Source: Domibacillus robiginosus (lineage in GTDB: Bacteria; Bacillota; Bacilli; Bacillales; Domibacillaceae). Taken from it: a stretch of DNA of 33,236 nt. Each line of letters starts with the position of its first letter. Positions within the stretch are counted from its first letter, which is position 1. Positions 1-6,471 of the stretch are shown here, piece after piece. The stretch covers positions 1 through 33,236 of the forward strand of contig NZ_LAHL01000045.1 in assembly GCF_000966195.1 (NCBI RefSeq), written 5' to 3'. Both the position numbers and the translations under genes were made by a program. Below the pieces are notes generated by a model, which saw only the letters and a program-made list of their open reading frames with translations, was not told where the DNA came from and ran no database searches.

Positions 1-19
1 ACCGCTTGACCAAGGGGCC
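1..19 (-). tRNA. tRNA-Glu, 5' part only (cut by window edge)
   Basis: Read on the minus strand, bases 19 to 1 begin GGCCCCTTGGTCAAGCGGT. This matches the acceptor strand and D-arm of the usual Bacillus tRNA-Glu(TTC). The anticodon lies outside the window, so identity rests on the 5' half and on the common Asn-Ser-Glu order of the operon. Confidence 0.8.
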
Positions 20-43
20 AATATGTATTTCTTAAAAGTATAC

Positions 44-134
44 TGGCGGAGAAGGAGGGATTTGAACCCTCGCGCCGGTTACCCGACCTACACCCTTAGC
101 AGGGGCGCCTCTTCAGCCTCTTGAGTACTTCCCC
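44..134 (-). tRNA. tRNA-Ser (anticodon GCT)
   Basis: On the minus strand the acceptor strands GGGGAAG and CTTCTCC pair (one G-T), followed by discriminator G and an encoded CCA. The T-arm is GAGGG-TTCAAAT-CCCTC. The anticodon loop CTGCTAA gives GCT, reading AGC/AGT serine codons. The 91-nt length and long variable arm fit a class II tRNA-Ser. Confidence 0.97.
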
Positions 135-138
135 AGAT

Positions 139-213
139 TGGCTCCGCAGGCAAGACTCGAACTTGCGACCGATCGGTTAACAGCCGATTGCTCTACCACT
201 GAGCTACTGCGGA
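139..213 (-). tRNA. tRNA-Asn (anticodon GTT)
   Basis: On the minus strand the acceptor strands TCCGCAG and CTGCGGA pair perfectly, then G and an encoded CCA. The anticodon loop CTGTTAA gives GTT. It is the first tRNA of the operon, 4 nt before tRNA-Ser. Confidence 0.97.
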
Positions 214-240
214 ATAGTCTTTATTAACGACAGCTATAAA

Positions 241-269
241 ATAATATCATCTTTAAAATCTAAAATCAA
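241..269 (-). promoter_or_regulatory. sigma-A promoter of the tRNA operon
   Basis: The minus strand shows -35 TTGATT (269-264), a 17-nt spacer and -10 TATTAT (246-241). It ends 27 bp before the mature 5' end of tRNA-Asn, so it probably drives Asn-Ser-Glu and the tRNAs beyond the window edge. Confidence 0.7.
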
Positions 270-551
270 TACTTTTTTTAATATTTATTCGTAATTACGT
301 GCCTAAGATTCGTTGCTTTAATCATAAACACTATCACTTATTCGGACGATGAAAAGCGGACCGGTATCAATATTGACTTTACTCTTCTGCATTTTTTATT
401 GAGTAAAAAATCCATTCAAATATTAATTACTGATAAAACCTCTTAAAGAAGCAAGCAATCCATGCCAGATTGTTACCCTTGGTTTCTATTTGTACTATGT
501 TCTACCCAATCGTACGCTTTACTCTTGCTGCATTTAAAAATAAGCTCACCA
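270..551. other. Intergenic, no gene recognised
   Basis: AT-rich stretch between the tRNA promoter and the terminator at 552-583. All frames are short and interrupted on both strands, and I recognise no coding remnant. Confidence 0.5.
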
Positions 552-583
552 TAAAAAGAGCAACCAGTGATATCTTCTGGTTG
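552..583 (-). terminator. Rho-independent terminator behind the broken monooxygenase gene
   Basis: On the minus strand CAACCAG and CTGGTTG form a perfect 7-bp stem with a 9-nt loop, followed by CTCTTTTTA. It lies 44 bp past the end of the monooxygenase pseudogene, where that gene's terminator would be expected. Confidence 0.65.
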
Positions 584-626
584 ACCTTATAATACAAGAG
601 CACTCATTCGCATAACAGCCTCGATA

Positions 627-936
627 TTAAGAAGTGGTAAGAAGCCCTATTTCTCCTTTAGACAAGAAAGCAGAAATTCTTTCCATCCCTGTCCCTATTG
701 GGTTGGCACGCTTAGTTATTGTTTGAGTTGATTCTAGTGATAAAGAATCTTGATGTGCTTACTCACTGCTATAAAAACGGAATTCGTCTCCTCAGAAGAA
801 ATATCAACAAGATACATCTCATATTCGTTTTGGTGCTTCATTGACTCTGCTGCTTCTAACAAAATTTCCAATCATGTCTCACGCTCACCTTCTTTTGTCG
901 CGAACTTAACTTACCGAACACCCCATATTTGGTCAT
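627..936 (-). pseudogene. Broken antibiotic-biosynthesis-type (ABM) monooxygenase
   Basis: The minus strand starts with GGGAGGGAAACG then ATG at 936, giving MTKYGVFGK. The reading then shifts frame to FATKEGERET, meets a stop, and continues as LEILLEAAESMK, EYEMYLVDIS and NSVFIAVSK. A second shift leads to HQDSLSLESTQTITKRANP and GMERISAF, with a stop at 629-627. Joined together these match the layout of the roughly 100-residue ABM-domain (quinol monooxygenase-like) proteins of bacilli, with a small deletion after NSVF. Two frameshifts and at least one nonsense codon make it non-functional. The ribosome binding site and downstream terminator are still recognisable, so decay looks recent. Family assignment is from memory of conserved blocks. 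Confidence 0.75.
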
Positions 937-949
937 CGTTTCCCTCCCC

Positions 950-1316
950 ATTTCCTCATTCACTATAATAATTTTTAGTAAATGAATGTGCCTCATTAGC
1001 TTAAAATAAGAAACCCTATAGATATTTCCTCTGACTGTTACTCAAAAAGATTTGATATAAGCGAAAATATGAACAGCCGAAAAACGTCTTAGATACTAAA
1101 GAAATTCTATAATACGCTCTCCCCTTATTGAATAGTTAGAAAACAACGCCACTGCTTGCTCATGGAGGGCATTAAACATTTATGCTGCATGGTTTTTATT
1201 TAAAAATTTCTTTAGTAAATCGCTTTTTCGTTAGCCGGCAATCTTACATCAGCTTCTTTATATACTTTTTTCCATTTTACTCTTTCCTGCTGATCTATTA
1301 TGCTCCGCAATGTAAT
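950..1316. other. Intergenic, no gene recognised
   Basis: AT-rich stretch upstream of the monooxygenase pseudogene. The short open frames on the plus strand from 1182 lack ribosome binding sites and overlap the terminator and 3' end of the ArsR gene on the other strand. Nothing else is recognised. Confidence 0.5.
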
Positions 1317-1343
1317 AAAAAAGCCACCCCAAAAAGGGCAGCT
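1317..1343 (-). terminator. Terminator of the SRPBCC-ArsR operon
   Basis: On the minus strand AGCTGCCC pairs with GGGTGGCT (8 bp, two G-T) across a short T-rich loop and is followed by TTTTTTATT. It lies 30 bp after the ArsR stop codon. Confidence 0.7.
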
Positions 1344-1372
1344 ATATATAAAAGGAAGACGGGCAATGTTAA

Positions 1373-1699
1373 CTATTCGTTATCATCCTCTACAAATTGT
1401 TTTAAAGCAGACAGCTTTTTATCCCAATATTGTTCAAAAAAGAAAAGCCATTCTTTTAATTCAATTAAAGGCTCTGAATGAAGTCTGTATCGCGTTTCCC
1501 TTCCGATCTTCTGACTGCTGACGAGCCTTGCTTCGGAAAGGACTTGCAAATGTTTATTCACAGCAGTACGACTTATGGGGAAACATTCCGTAATAGCAGC
1601 AATGGACATTTCCTTGTCAGCAAGTAACTTTAAAAGGCTGCGACGTGTAGGATCGGCAATTGCTTGAAATATATCATGCTTAGAAGAAGGTGTAACCAT
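1373..1699 (-). CDS. ArsR/SmtB-family winged-helix repressor
   Basis: A 108-residue DNA-binding protein with the compact ArsR winged helix: an N-terminal helix with DPTRRSLLKLL (residues 17-27), a recognition helix around ISRTAVNKHLQVL (43-55) and a wing near GRETRYRL. It lacks the paired cysteines of metal sensors, so it more likely belongs to the subgroup that sits next to SRPBCC (AHSA1-like) proteins. Its ATG follows the stop of the SRPBCC gene by one base, so the two are co-transcribed and probably translationally coupled. The likely operator is the perfect inverted repeat at 2148-2195 upstream of the pair; autoregulation is inferred. The ligand is unknown. Confidence 0.88.
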   Translation of the reverse strand: MVTPSSKHDIFQAIADPTRRSLLKLLADKEMSIAAITECFPISRTAVNKHLQVLSEARLVSSQKIGRETRYRLHSEPLIELKEWLFFFEQYWDKKLSALKQFVEDDNE

Positions 1700-1700
1700 T

Positions 1701-2126
1701 TTAAGCCTCTACATTTTTTAGAAGCATCTCTTTGACAATTTTCTCCCATCCACCATCCATAATTTCACGAATGACTGAGTGTGACTGGCCAAACTCTGTT
1801 ACTTTTTCTGGATCCCAGCCAGAATGAATCAGTATAAACTCCGTTTTGTTATCCTCTAACTTTTTCAATTCGAAAGTAAGATGCCAATCCTTCCCCCAAT
1901 CAAAACCAACACGGTTTAAAGGATCAAGCTCTGTTACTTTGCAGGGTGAATCGCCAAATCGGCCTGTATGAAGTATAAATTCGTGTCCTACAATAGGTTT
2001 AAAAGTATTCGGCATCCACCATGCTGCAATACCTTCTGATGTAGAGATCGCTCTCCATACTTTTTCAATTTGAGCATTAAGTACAACTGTTTTACGGATT
2101 TCTGGCAGTGTTTCTTTTGTTTGCAT
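1701..2126 (-). CDS. SRPBCC / AHSA1-like domain protein
   Basis: A 141-residue soluble protein of the START-like fold (activator of Hsp90 ATPase homologue group). Typical features are the N-terminal strand IRKTVVLNAQIEKVWRAIS, then AAWWMPN, the central strand DWHLTFEL and the C-terminal helix beginning GWEKIVKEML. The ATG at 2126 is chosen because GGGAGGC lies 8 bases upstream; the open frame extends 26 codons further but through the operator repeat. Members bind small hydrophobic ligands or act as stress-related proteins; the actual substrate cannot be read here. It is the first gene of a two-gene operon with the ArsR regulator. Confidence 0.87.
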   Translation of the reverse strand: MQTKETLPEIRKTVVLNAQIEKVWRAISTSEGIAAWWMPNTFKPIVGHEFILHTGRFGDSPCKVTELDPLNRVGFDWGKDWHLTFELKKLEDNKTEFILIHSGWDPEKVTEFGQSHSVIREIMDGGWEKIVKEMLLKNVEA

Positions 2127-2147
2127 AAATAAGCCTCCCGGTTCAAA

Positions 2148-2195
2148 ATAACACCATTTAGTGTTATAAACAATTGTAACACTAAATGGTGTTAT
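2148..2195. promoter_or_regulatory. Perfect 19-bp inverted repeat, likely operator/promoter of the SRPBCC-ArsR operon
   Basis: ATAACACCATTTAGTGTTA (2148-2166) and its exact reverse complement (2177-2195) are separated by 10 bp. Each arm is itself an imperfect palindrome AACAC-N6-GTGTT, so the site looks like two ArsR-dimer sites in opposite orientation. On the minus strand a possible -10 TACAAT lies in the centre with TTTATA 16 bp upstream, so a bound repressor would cover the promoter. Promoter assignment is tentative; the repeat is certain. Confidence 0.75.
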
Positions 2196-2218
2196 ATAAA
2201 TCATTTTTTAGCGAAAAT

Positions 2219-2268
2219 GAGCGCTTAATCCCCTCCAATATCTTTGGTTTAGCGGAGATTAAGCACTC
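2219..2268. repeat. Hairpin and first copy of a short repeat
   Basis: GAGCGCTTAATC (2219-2230) pairs with GATTAAGCACTC (2257-2268) with one mismatch. The loop holds ATCTTTGGTTTAGCGGAGA, which recurs as ATCTTCGGTTTAGCGGAGA at about 2318-2336. There is no T-run, so it is not a classical terminator. It may be a remnant of a small dispersed repeat. Confidence 0.5.
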
Positions 2269-2386
2269 ATACCTTTATTATGCTTCATTGCACTCAAGAT
2301 AAGGAAGGCTTTTGAAAATCTTCGGTTTAGCGGAGAGATTGACAGCGTCACAGGACAAACCATAAAAAGTGCAAATCATACGGCAG

Positions 2387-2986
2387 TTACTCAGTGTTAT
2401 CGCTGTTTTCTTCGCTGCCAGGCTTATTTAAGGGTTTTCTTCCAATAACCGGTAACGCAATAAGGATTCCTCCAAGCGTATCTGCAATTAAATCTGCCAT
2501 AGTATCCTCATTTCCGCCTCCCTGTAAAGTCATTCCGAAAAATTGATCCATACTAAATTCATACACCTCCCACACAACACCTCCCAGTACAGCAAAAGAG
2601 AGGATAAACAAAGAGACAAACCAGGATGAGATCTCTTTACCTGCTCTTCTATGCACAAAGCGCTCGTATAAAGCAATACCTGCTAATGCCAGCAGAACAC
2701 CACTTACGGCATGCATAAAGAAATCCCACCAGCCAAGCCCATACCATCCTAAAATTGACCCGAAATATTGCGAGCCCAACAAAAACAGAAAATAAAAAAT
2801 GATAAGAGGTACATTAAACTGGAGCCGGATGAAAAGGGCCAAAATGAGAGGAATTGCTCCACATACAATGCCGCCTGCTGCAACGAGCGCCTTTTTATGA
2901 TCACCGTTCGTATAGTTAATAAAAGCCAACACAGCCATGAAAAGAATATACGCAGTACTAAGGAAACTAACTATCCATTTTTTCAT
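2387..2986 (-). CDS. Multi-pass membrane protein (YjdF/DUF2238-like)
   Basis: A 199-residue integral membrane protein with about six predicted hydrophobic segments. Conserved blocks are WWDFFMHAVSGVLLALAGI (about residues 86-104), GGVVWEVYEFSMDQ (about 135-148) and the acidic block EDTMADLIADTLGG (about 160-173). The order WxDxxxH, WExYE, DTMxDLxxDxxG is typical of a family of uncharacterised bacillar membrane proteins. No enzymatic role is established to my knowledge. A broken second copy of the same family lies directly upstream on the same strand (3011-3580), so this is the survivor of a tandem pair. Confidence 0.75.
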   Translation of the reverse strand: MKKWIVSFLSTAYILFMAVLAFINYTNGDHKKALVAAGGIVCGAIPLILALFIRLQFNVPLIIFYFLFLLGSQYFGSILGWYGLGWWDFFMHAVSGVLLALAGIALYERFVHRRAGKEISSWFVSLFILSFAVLGGVVWEVYEFSMDQFFGMTLQGGGNEDTMADLIADTLGGILIALPVIGRKPLNKPGSEENSDNTE

Positions 2987-3010
2987 CTGTCCGCCTTCCC
3001 TTCTTGCTTC

Positions 3011-3580
3011 TCATACTTTTTGTTTTTGGCTGCTTGCATACATCATGGTCAAAAAGGCCCATGCTATCCCGAAAACCAGGTTATACATGATATCTGTATT
3101 GCTGCCTTTTTGCATAGTATGAGCAACCATATGGTCTTCTGCAAACTCATATATTTCTCAAAGAGCATTTGCAAATGTCCCACGAGAAAGGACGAAATAA
3201 AAAAGGATCAGTATGATATGTCTTTTCACAACTCTTTCGGGTTGGAAAGCTTATAAAGCATAATTCCCAATAAATTATGCAAAAAAGGCCCGCATAAAAA
3301 TGAAGGGCCTATCCCACCATTTGGACATATCGTAAAAATGCAAAGCGGCTCTTAAAAATGTGGCACAAAAAAGGAAAACATAATACCCGGCGATAACTGG
3401 AATAGGAAATGAATTCTTTTTTAACCATAACAGCAGCATAGGCAAAGCGCTGACAATGATCCCCAAAGTGCAACCCGTCGGCCGAAATCGTTATCATGTA
3501 TAGGGTGAATTACCAATGTAATGATCATTAACCGCACAAATACTATGCCTAAGATGATAATTAGTTTGCCCTTCTCCCCG
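3011..3580 (-). pseudogene. Broken tandem copy of the YjdF/DUF2238-like membrane protein
   Basis: Minus-strand fragments in family order: KLIIILGIVFV and MIITLVI near 3580-3520, SALPMLLLWLKK with IPVIAGYYVFLFCATFL at about 3450-3370, HFYDMSKWWDRP at about 3345-3310, and after a gap FANAL-stop-EIYEFAEDHMVAHTMQ, GSNTDIMYNLVFGIAW and a stop at 3013-3011. The in-frame TGA sits exactly where family members have the W of WEIYEF. Several frame changes and loss of the middle make it non-functional. The fragments resemble the intact neighbour at 2387-2986 in motif order. Confidence 0.7.
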
Positions 3581-3589
3581 CCGCCTCAT

Positions 3590-3840
3590 TTTTACCTATT
3601 TTATGCTCATTATGTCCTCTCCCAAGAATATACAATCACTAATAATGAAATTAGAACTATGAACCAAGCTCTGTAAATTTCTCACTATTGTAATAGCAAG
3701 GATATGCACATTCACATGCATCTATCAAGCGAGTAAATTTTTATTTAATCAATTCAACAAATGAAAAGAGTATGTTTTGAAGAAACTGATCAAAACATAC
3801 TCATATACATGTTCATTATTTTTTTATAAGAAAGTAATCT
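3590..3840. other. Intergenic, no gene recognised
   Basis: AT-rich spacer between two pseudogene remnants. I see no coding signal, RNA gene or clear terminator. Confidence 0.45.
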
Positions 3841-3844
3841 TGTC

Positions 3845-3958
3845 TTATTTTACGATCATCACAGAGCATTGTACACGCTTTGCCACCTTATGACTCACAC
3901 TGCCAAGCATCATTTTTTGCTGAAAATCGCTGTCTCCTGAAGCAGCTGCCACCATTTT
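3845..3958 (-). pseudogene. Universal stress protein (UspA) C-terminal fragment
   Basis: The last 36 codons on the minus strand contain QQKMMLGSVSHKVAKRVQCS followed by VMIVK and a stop. This is the conserved C-terminal end of UspA proteins, with the G-x-V-S nucleotide-binding tail and the final VxxVK strand. The rest of the gene (over 100 codons) is missing: upstream of about 3958 the sequence switches abruptly to an MFS transporter fragment on the other strand. An apparent 73-codon open frame that continues upstream is a chimera of the two remnants. Confidence 0.75.
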
Positions 3959-3959
3959 A

Positions 3960-4394
3960 AGCATGATGGCTCTCATTGGCTTCCCTGTTACATTTTTAGT
4001 CGGTCTCTTGCTGAAAAAACTGAAAGTACAGTATATGTTAGTGATTATTTTTGTCAGTGAAATCATTTCACTATGTTTGCTTTAACAACTGAACTTGTTT
4101 CAAATAGCCATTATATTTGGCGTAATGTGAGAAGTTAATGTAGAAATGGAGCGCATTACGACCGGCATTGTGTGGCCGAATTATTTTGGACGTACTCATC
4201 CAAGCAGCATTAGCGGTATCTCTATGACCATGGTTGTTATCGGATCTGCTTTAGGATCGCTGCCTTTTGGTGTAGCATTCGGTTAATTTGGAGGATACAA
4301 AGAAATTTTATGGGGCATGGTTCTATTCCTGGCTTTAGGTGTTATGGTCGCCTTGCTTGCCCGTCCTCCGCAAAAGATTTTTAAGAAAAGATAA
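3960..4394 (+). pseudogene. MFS transporter C-terminal remnant
   Basis: Plus-strand fragments read MMALIGFPVTFLVGLLLKK and VQYMLVIIFVSEIISLCLL then stop. After frame changes follow MERITTGIVWPNYFGRTHP, SSISGISMTMVVIGSALGS and LPFGVAFG-stop-FGGYKE, ending at ALLARPPQKIFKKR with TAA at 4392-4394. The order of transmembrane segments and the G-R-x-x-x-x-S-I-x-G motif are those of the last third of a 12-TM major facilitator. At least two stops and a frame change are present, and the N-terminal two thirds are absent. It abuts a UspA tail on the opposite strand, marking an old rearrangement junction near 3960. Confidence 0.7.
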
Positions 4395-4680
4395 ATAAAA
4401 TTATTGGGAAATAAGCTAACAAGAGCAAATACAAAGTTAAATAAGTAAGAAAAAGCCTTATGATTACCAACAGGATAGTCATAAGTCATTTTATTTTCTA
4501 TTCAAAAAAAGAAAAGACAAACTTAACCAAAAAACCCTAGCTTTTATTCACTAGAATCAGGATGAATCTATATCTGCTCTGAGGCTATACTTGAAAAGTA
4601 TCAACGACTGATACATCTGATTAAGAGAGAGCATATCATAGATTCATGTTGCATTGGATGAAGTAGAGCAAAGCCATTTA
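4395..4680. other. Intergenic with two weak inverted repeats
   Basis: CTTATGA (about 4458-4464) and TCATAAG (about 4479-4485) form a 7-bp hairpin followed by TCATTTTATTTT, possibly a weak plus-strand terminator for the MFS remnant. ATGAATCTAT near 4561 and ATAGATTCAT near 4638 form a second, distant pair. No gene is recognised. Confidence 0.35.
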
Positions 4681-4681
4681 A

Positions 4682-5245
4682 TTATTTACGTACCGACAAC
4701 CGTCTTTTATAAAAGTAGAATCCTACAATACATATAACTACACCTGTAATGGCAGGTGTTATGATCGACATACCAGCGTCACCACTAAAAACAACACTCC
4801 ATATAATTTTTAACACCGCAGCCCCAATCACAATCCATATAAGCCTTTTCCACCTTTTTTGCCACGCAGCTAAAATAAGCATAATAAAAAACGCAGGAAC
4901 GGTTACACTCATTAGAAATTTCGGTGCATCCCATGCTCCTTTCAAATACTCCATCTCATAAGCAAGAAAGGATAAAACATCTGAACTACTTGTCGCTGGT
5001 ACAGGAAACCAAAACATGCTTGTAAAAAGAGCAAAAATCGAAGCAAATATACCAGTCCAGCTTTTTTTAAAAGCAAACAATACAATGGGTACAATGAAAA
5101 GCGGTCTTATATACCAGCTAAGAATATTATGATGCCTCTCAAATGCCCAGTTAAAGAAGGCATCGTTTGTTAGAAAAATAAATAGAAAAATGATTGTGCT
5201 TAGCGCAAAAAACGAACCAAGTATAAAATCGATTCTCTTGTTCAC
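4682..5245 (-). CDS. Uncharacterised integral membrane protein
   Basis: A 187-residue protein with roughly five to six hydrophobic segments: about residues 7-27, 44-60, 62-80, 110-128, 134-152 and 158-178. Short aromatic-rich loops such as FFNWAFERHHNILSWYIRP stand between them. GTG at 5245 is chosen as start because AAGGGGGA precedes it by about 8 bases; no upstream ATG fits. I recall similar uncharacterised membrane proteins in bacilli but know of no function or domain name. It stands alone between the MFS remnant and the Sda-like remnant. Confidence 0.75.
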   Translation of the reverse strand: MNKRIDFILGSFFALSTIIFLFIFLTNDAFFNWAFERHHNILSWYIRPLFIVPIVLFAFKKSWTGIFASIFALFTSMFWFPVPATSSSDVLSFLAYEMEYLKGAWDAPKFLMSVTVPAFFIMLILAAWQKRWKRLIWIVIGAAVLKIIWSVVFSGDAGMSIITPAITGVVICIVGFYFYKRRLSVRK

Positions 5246-5423
5246 CGCAATCCCCCTTTTCTCAGCATGCAGTTTTATAAAAACGTCTTCCTTTAGTGTA
5301 AATTATTTCCGACACTGTATCACTGAAAATTTCCGGGAGCATAAAAAGTCCTGGCCCCCTCCTTAATAAAACAAGAGTGAGCCAGGATGCAATTCTATAC
5401 AATACAACATCATTTATTTTATA

Positions 5424-5472
5424 TTGTGTTTTTCTTTAAAATTGTTTACTAATTATTCATTTTAGTAAACAA
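5424..5472 (+). promoter_or_regulatory. Promoter with 11-bp inverted-repeat operator upstream of the Sda-like remnant
   Basis: TTGTGT (5424-5429), a 17-nt spacer and TACTAA (5447-5452) form a plausible sigma-A promoter. TTGTTTACTAA (5442-5452) and its perfect reverse complement TTAGTAAACAA (5462-5472) overlap the -10 and start site, as expected for a repressor operator. The regulator is unknown. Confidence 0.55.
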
Positions 5473-5495
5473 TCAGTGAGCAGGGGGGGACACGT

Positions 5496-5628
5496 ATGAG
5501 CAAATTAATTTTAACAGATCAACCGCTACTGGAAGCATACAGCCAGGCAAAAAAAAATGAACTTAGATAAAGCATTCATCAGTATGTAAAAAAAAGAAAT
5601 TAAATTAAGAAAACTTATTGAGAAATAG
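5496..5628 (+). pseudogene. Frameshifted Sda-like sporulation checkpoint protein
   Basis: ATG at 5496 follows a G7 ribosome binding site (5483-5489). Translation gives MSKLILTDQPLLEAYSQAKK, then leaves frame at an A9 run and stops. One frame over it continues MNLDKAFISM-stop-KKEIKLRKLIEK. Joined, the pattern (L-x-D-x-x-L-x-E-A-Y-x-x-A-x-x-x-x-L-D-x-x-F-I-x-x-x-x-x-E-I) matches Sda, the roughly 46-residue helical-hairpin inhibitor of sporulation sensor kinases such as KinA. One frameshift and one Leu-to-stop change (TAA) suggest loss of function. The promoter, ribosome binding site and downstream hairpin remain intact. Confidence 0.6.
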
Positions 5629-5635
5629 GAAAAGC

Positions 5636-5660
5636 CTGATGCTTAGCGTATCAGAATTTT
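5636..5660 (+). terminator. Terminator after the Sda-like remnant
   Basis: CTGATGC (5636-5642) pairs with GTATCAG (5648-5654), seven pairs with one G-T and a 5-nt loop, followed by AATTTTCTT. Confidence 0.5.
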
Positions 5661-5780
5661 CTTCCTAGGCAGAATATAGCTGCAATAAATTATTGCTTTC
5701 TGTTACTGAATTATACGCAGCTACAGAAAAAAAGCATTAGATGTTTGGATTCAAAGCGTTTCTGATGCAACAAAATAGCA
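5661..5780 (+). pseudogene. Unassigned coding remnant
   Basis: The plus strand reads AEYSCNKLLLSVTELYAATE then KK, changes frame, and continues ALDVWIQSVSDATK with a stop near 5778. The amphipathic pattern looks protein-like, but I cannot name a family and no start or ribosome binding site is visible. Possibly the C-terminal end of a lost gene. Confidence 0.3.
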
Positions 5781-5815
5781 CTTATACTGCCTGGTGAATC
5801 AACGTTCACATTCTA

Positions 5816-5841
5816 AAGTAAAGCACCCATTAATGGGGCTG
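5816..5841 (-). terminator. Likely terminator of the hemoglobin gene
   Basis: On the minus strand AGCCCCATTAATGGGTGCT forms a short hairpin (CCC/GGG core extended by AGC/GCT) followed by TTACTTT. It starts directly after the hemoglobin stop codon. Confidence 0.5.
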
Positions 5842-5842
5842 G

Positions 5843-6205
5843 TTATTTATAAATAATATCCTCTCTAAGTGAAGCAACTTTACTTAAGGCTTGATTTATA
5901 TCTGCTTCATCTACTCCAAAGTGAGCAAGAGCAGCGTGAAGGTGGTTTGCAATAGCATCAAACTGGGCTGGCTGTATATTCATTCCTTCGTGTGCTTTTG
6001 CCATTGATTTTCCTGAATACTGATTGGGGCCGCCTAATGCAAAACTAATAAATTTTGTTTGATGACGTCGTTGTTTTTCCATATCTGTATGTTCAAAAAA
6101 GTGATTAACTGTATCATCCTTCAGAACCAATTCAGAATAAAAATAGTCCACCACTTTTGCAATCGCTTCTTCTCCGCCAACTTTTTCATAAAGTGTTTGT
6201 TCCAT
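5843..6205 (-). CDS. Group I truncated hemoglobin
   Basis: A 120-residue heme protein of the 2-over-2 globin fold, group I (HbN/GlbN type). Visible landmarks are LYEKVGGEEAI at the start, FYSELVLKDDTVNHFF with Tyr23 at the B10 position, HQTKFISFALGGPNQYSG with the E-helix glutamine (Q49) and the GGP turn, and His72 in KAHEGM as the proximal F8 heme ligand. Group I members bind O2 and NO and commonly act in NO dioxygenation or oxygen scavenging; which applies here is inference. ATG at 6205 is preceded by AGGAG. It stands alone. Confidence 0.93.
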   Translation of the reverse strand: MEQTLYEKVGGEEAIAKVVDYFYSELVLKDDTVNHFFEHTDMEKQRRHQTKFISFALGGPNQYSGKSMAKAHEGMNIQPAQFDAIANHLHAALAHFGVDEADINQALSKVASLREDIIYK

Positions 6206-6423
6206 TGATATACACTCCTGTCTAAATGTTTATCATAACCTTTTCCCTAAGAGTACCAGGTGCAATCCCTATATCTGATTAAACATTAACATCCCACTCT
6301 TTTTGTTTTTTTATGTATTGTGCCCGTATTTACTTACTCAGTAACATCTCTGAAATCACTTAAAACCTTTTTTTCCTTAAGGAATTTACTCGTCCATTAT
6401 TGTGGCTGGTTTTAAAACAAGCG
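6206..6423. other. Intergenic upstream of the hemoglobin gene
   Basis: Contains the ribosome binding site of the hemoglobin gene and a possible -10 TATGAT without a good -35. No further features recognised. Confidence 0.35.
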
Positions 6424-6471
6424 AAAAAAAACACCTTGAAACGGCGATCTAACCGTTTCAAGATGTTTTTT
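6424..6471 (-). terminator. Strong terminator of the MFS exporter gene (possibly bidirectional)
   Basis: On the minus strand ACATCTTGAAACGG pairs with CCGTTTCAAGGTGT (14 bp, one T-G) across an 8-nt loop and is followed by a run of seven or more T. On the plus strand the same pair is a C-A mismatch, which indicates minus-strand use. It begins at the stop codon of the transporter. Confidence 0.9.

Noticed and set aside
750-968. A 72-codon plus-strand open frame
   Set aside because: It is antisense to the readable monooxygenase pseudogene and has no ribosome binding site.
2768-3256. A 162-codon plus-strand open frame
   Set aside because: It is antisense to the intact membrane-protein gene and to its broken copy, whose motifs are clear on the minus strand.
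3845-4066. A 73-codon minus-strand open frame as one gene
   Set aside because: Its C-terminal half is a UspA tail, but its N-terminal half is the antisense of an MFS remnant; the frame is a chance fusion of two pseudogenes.
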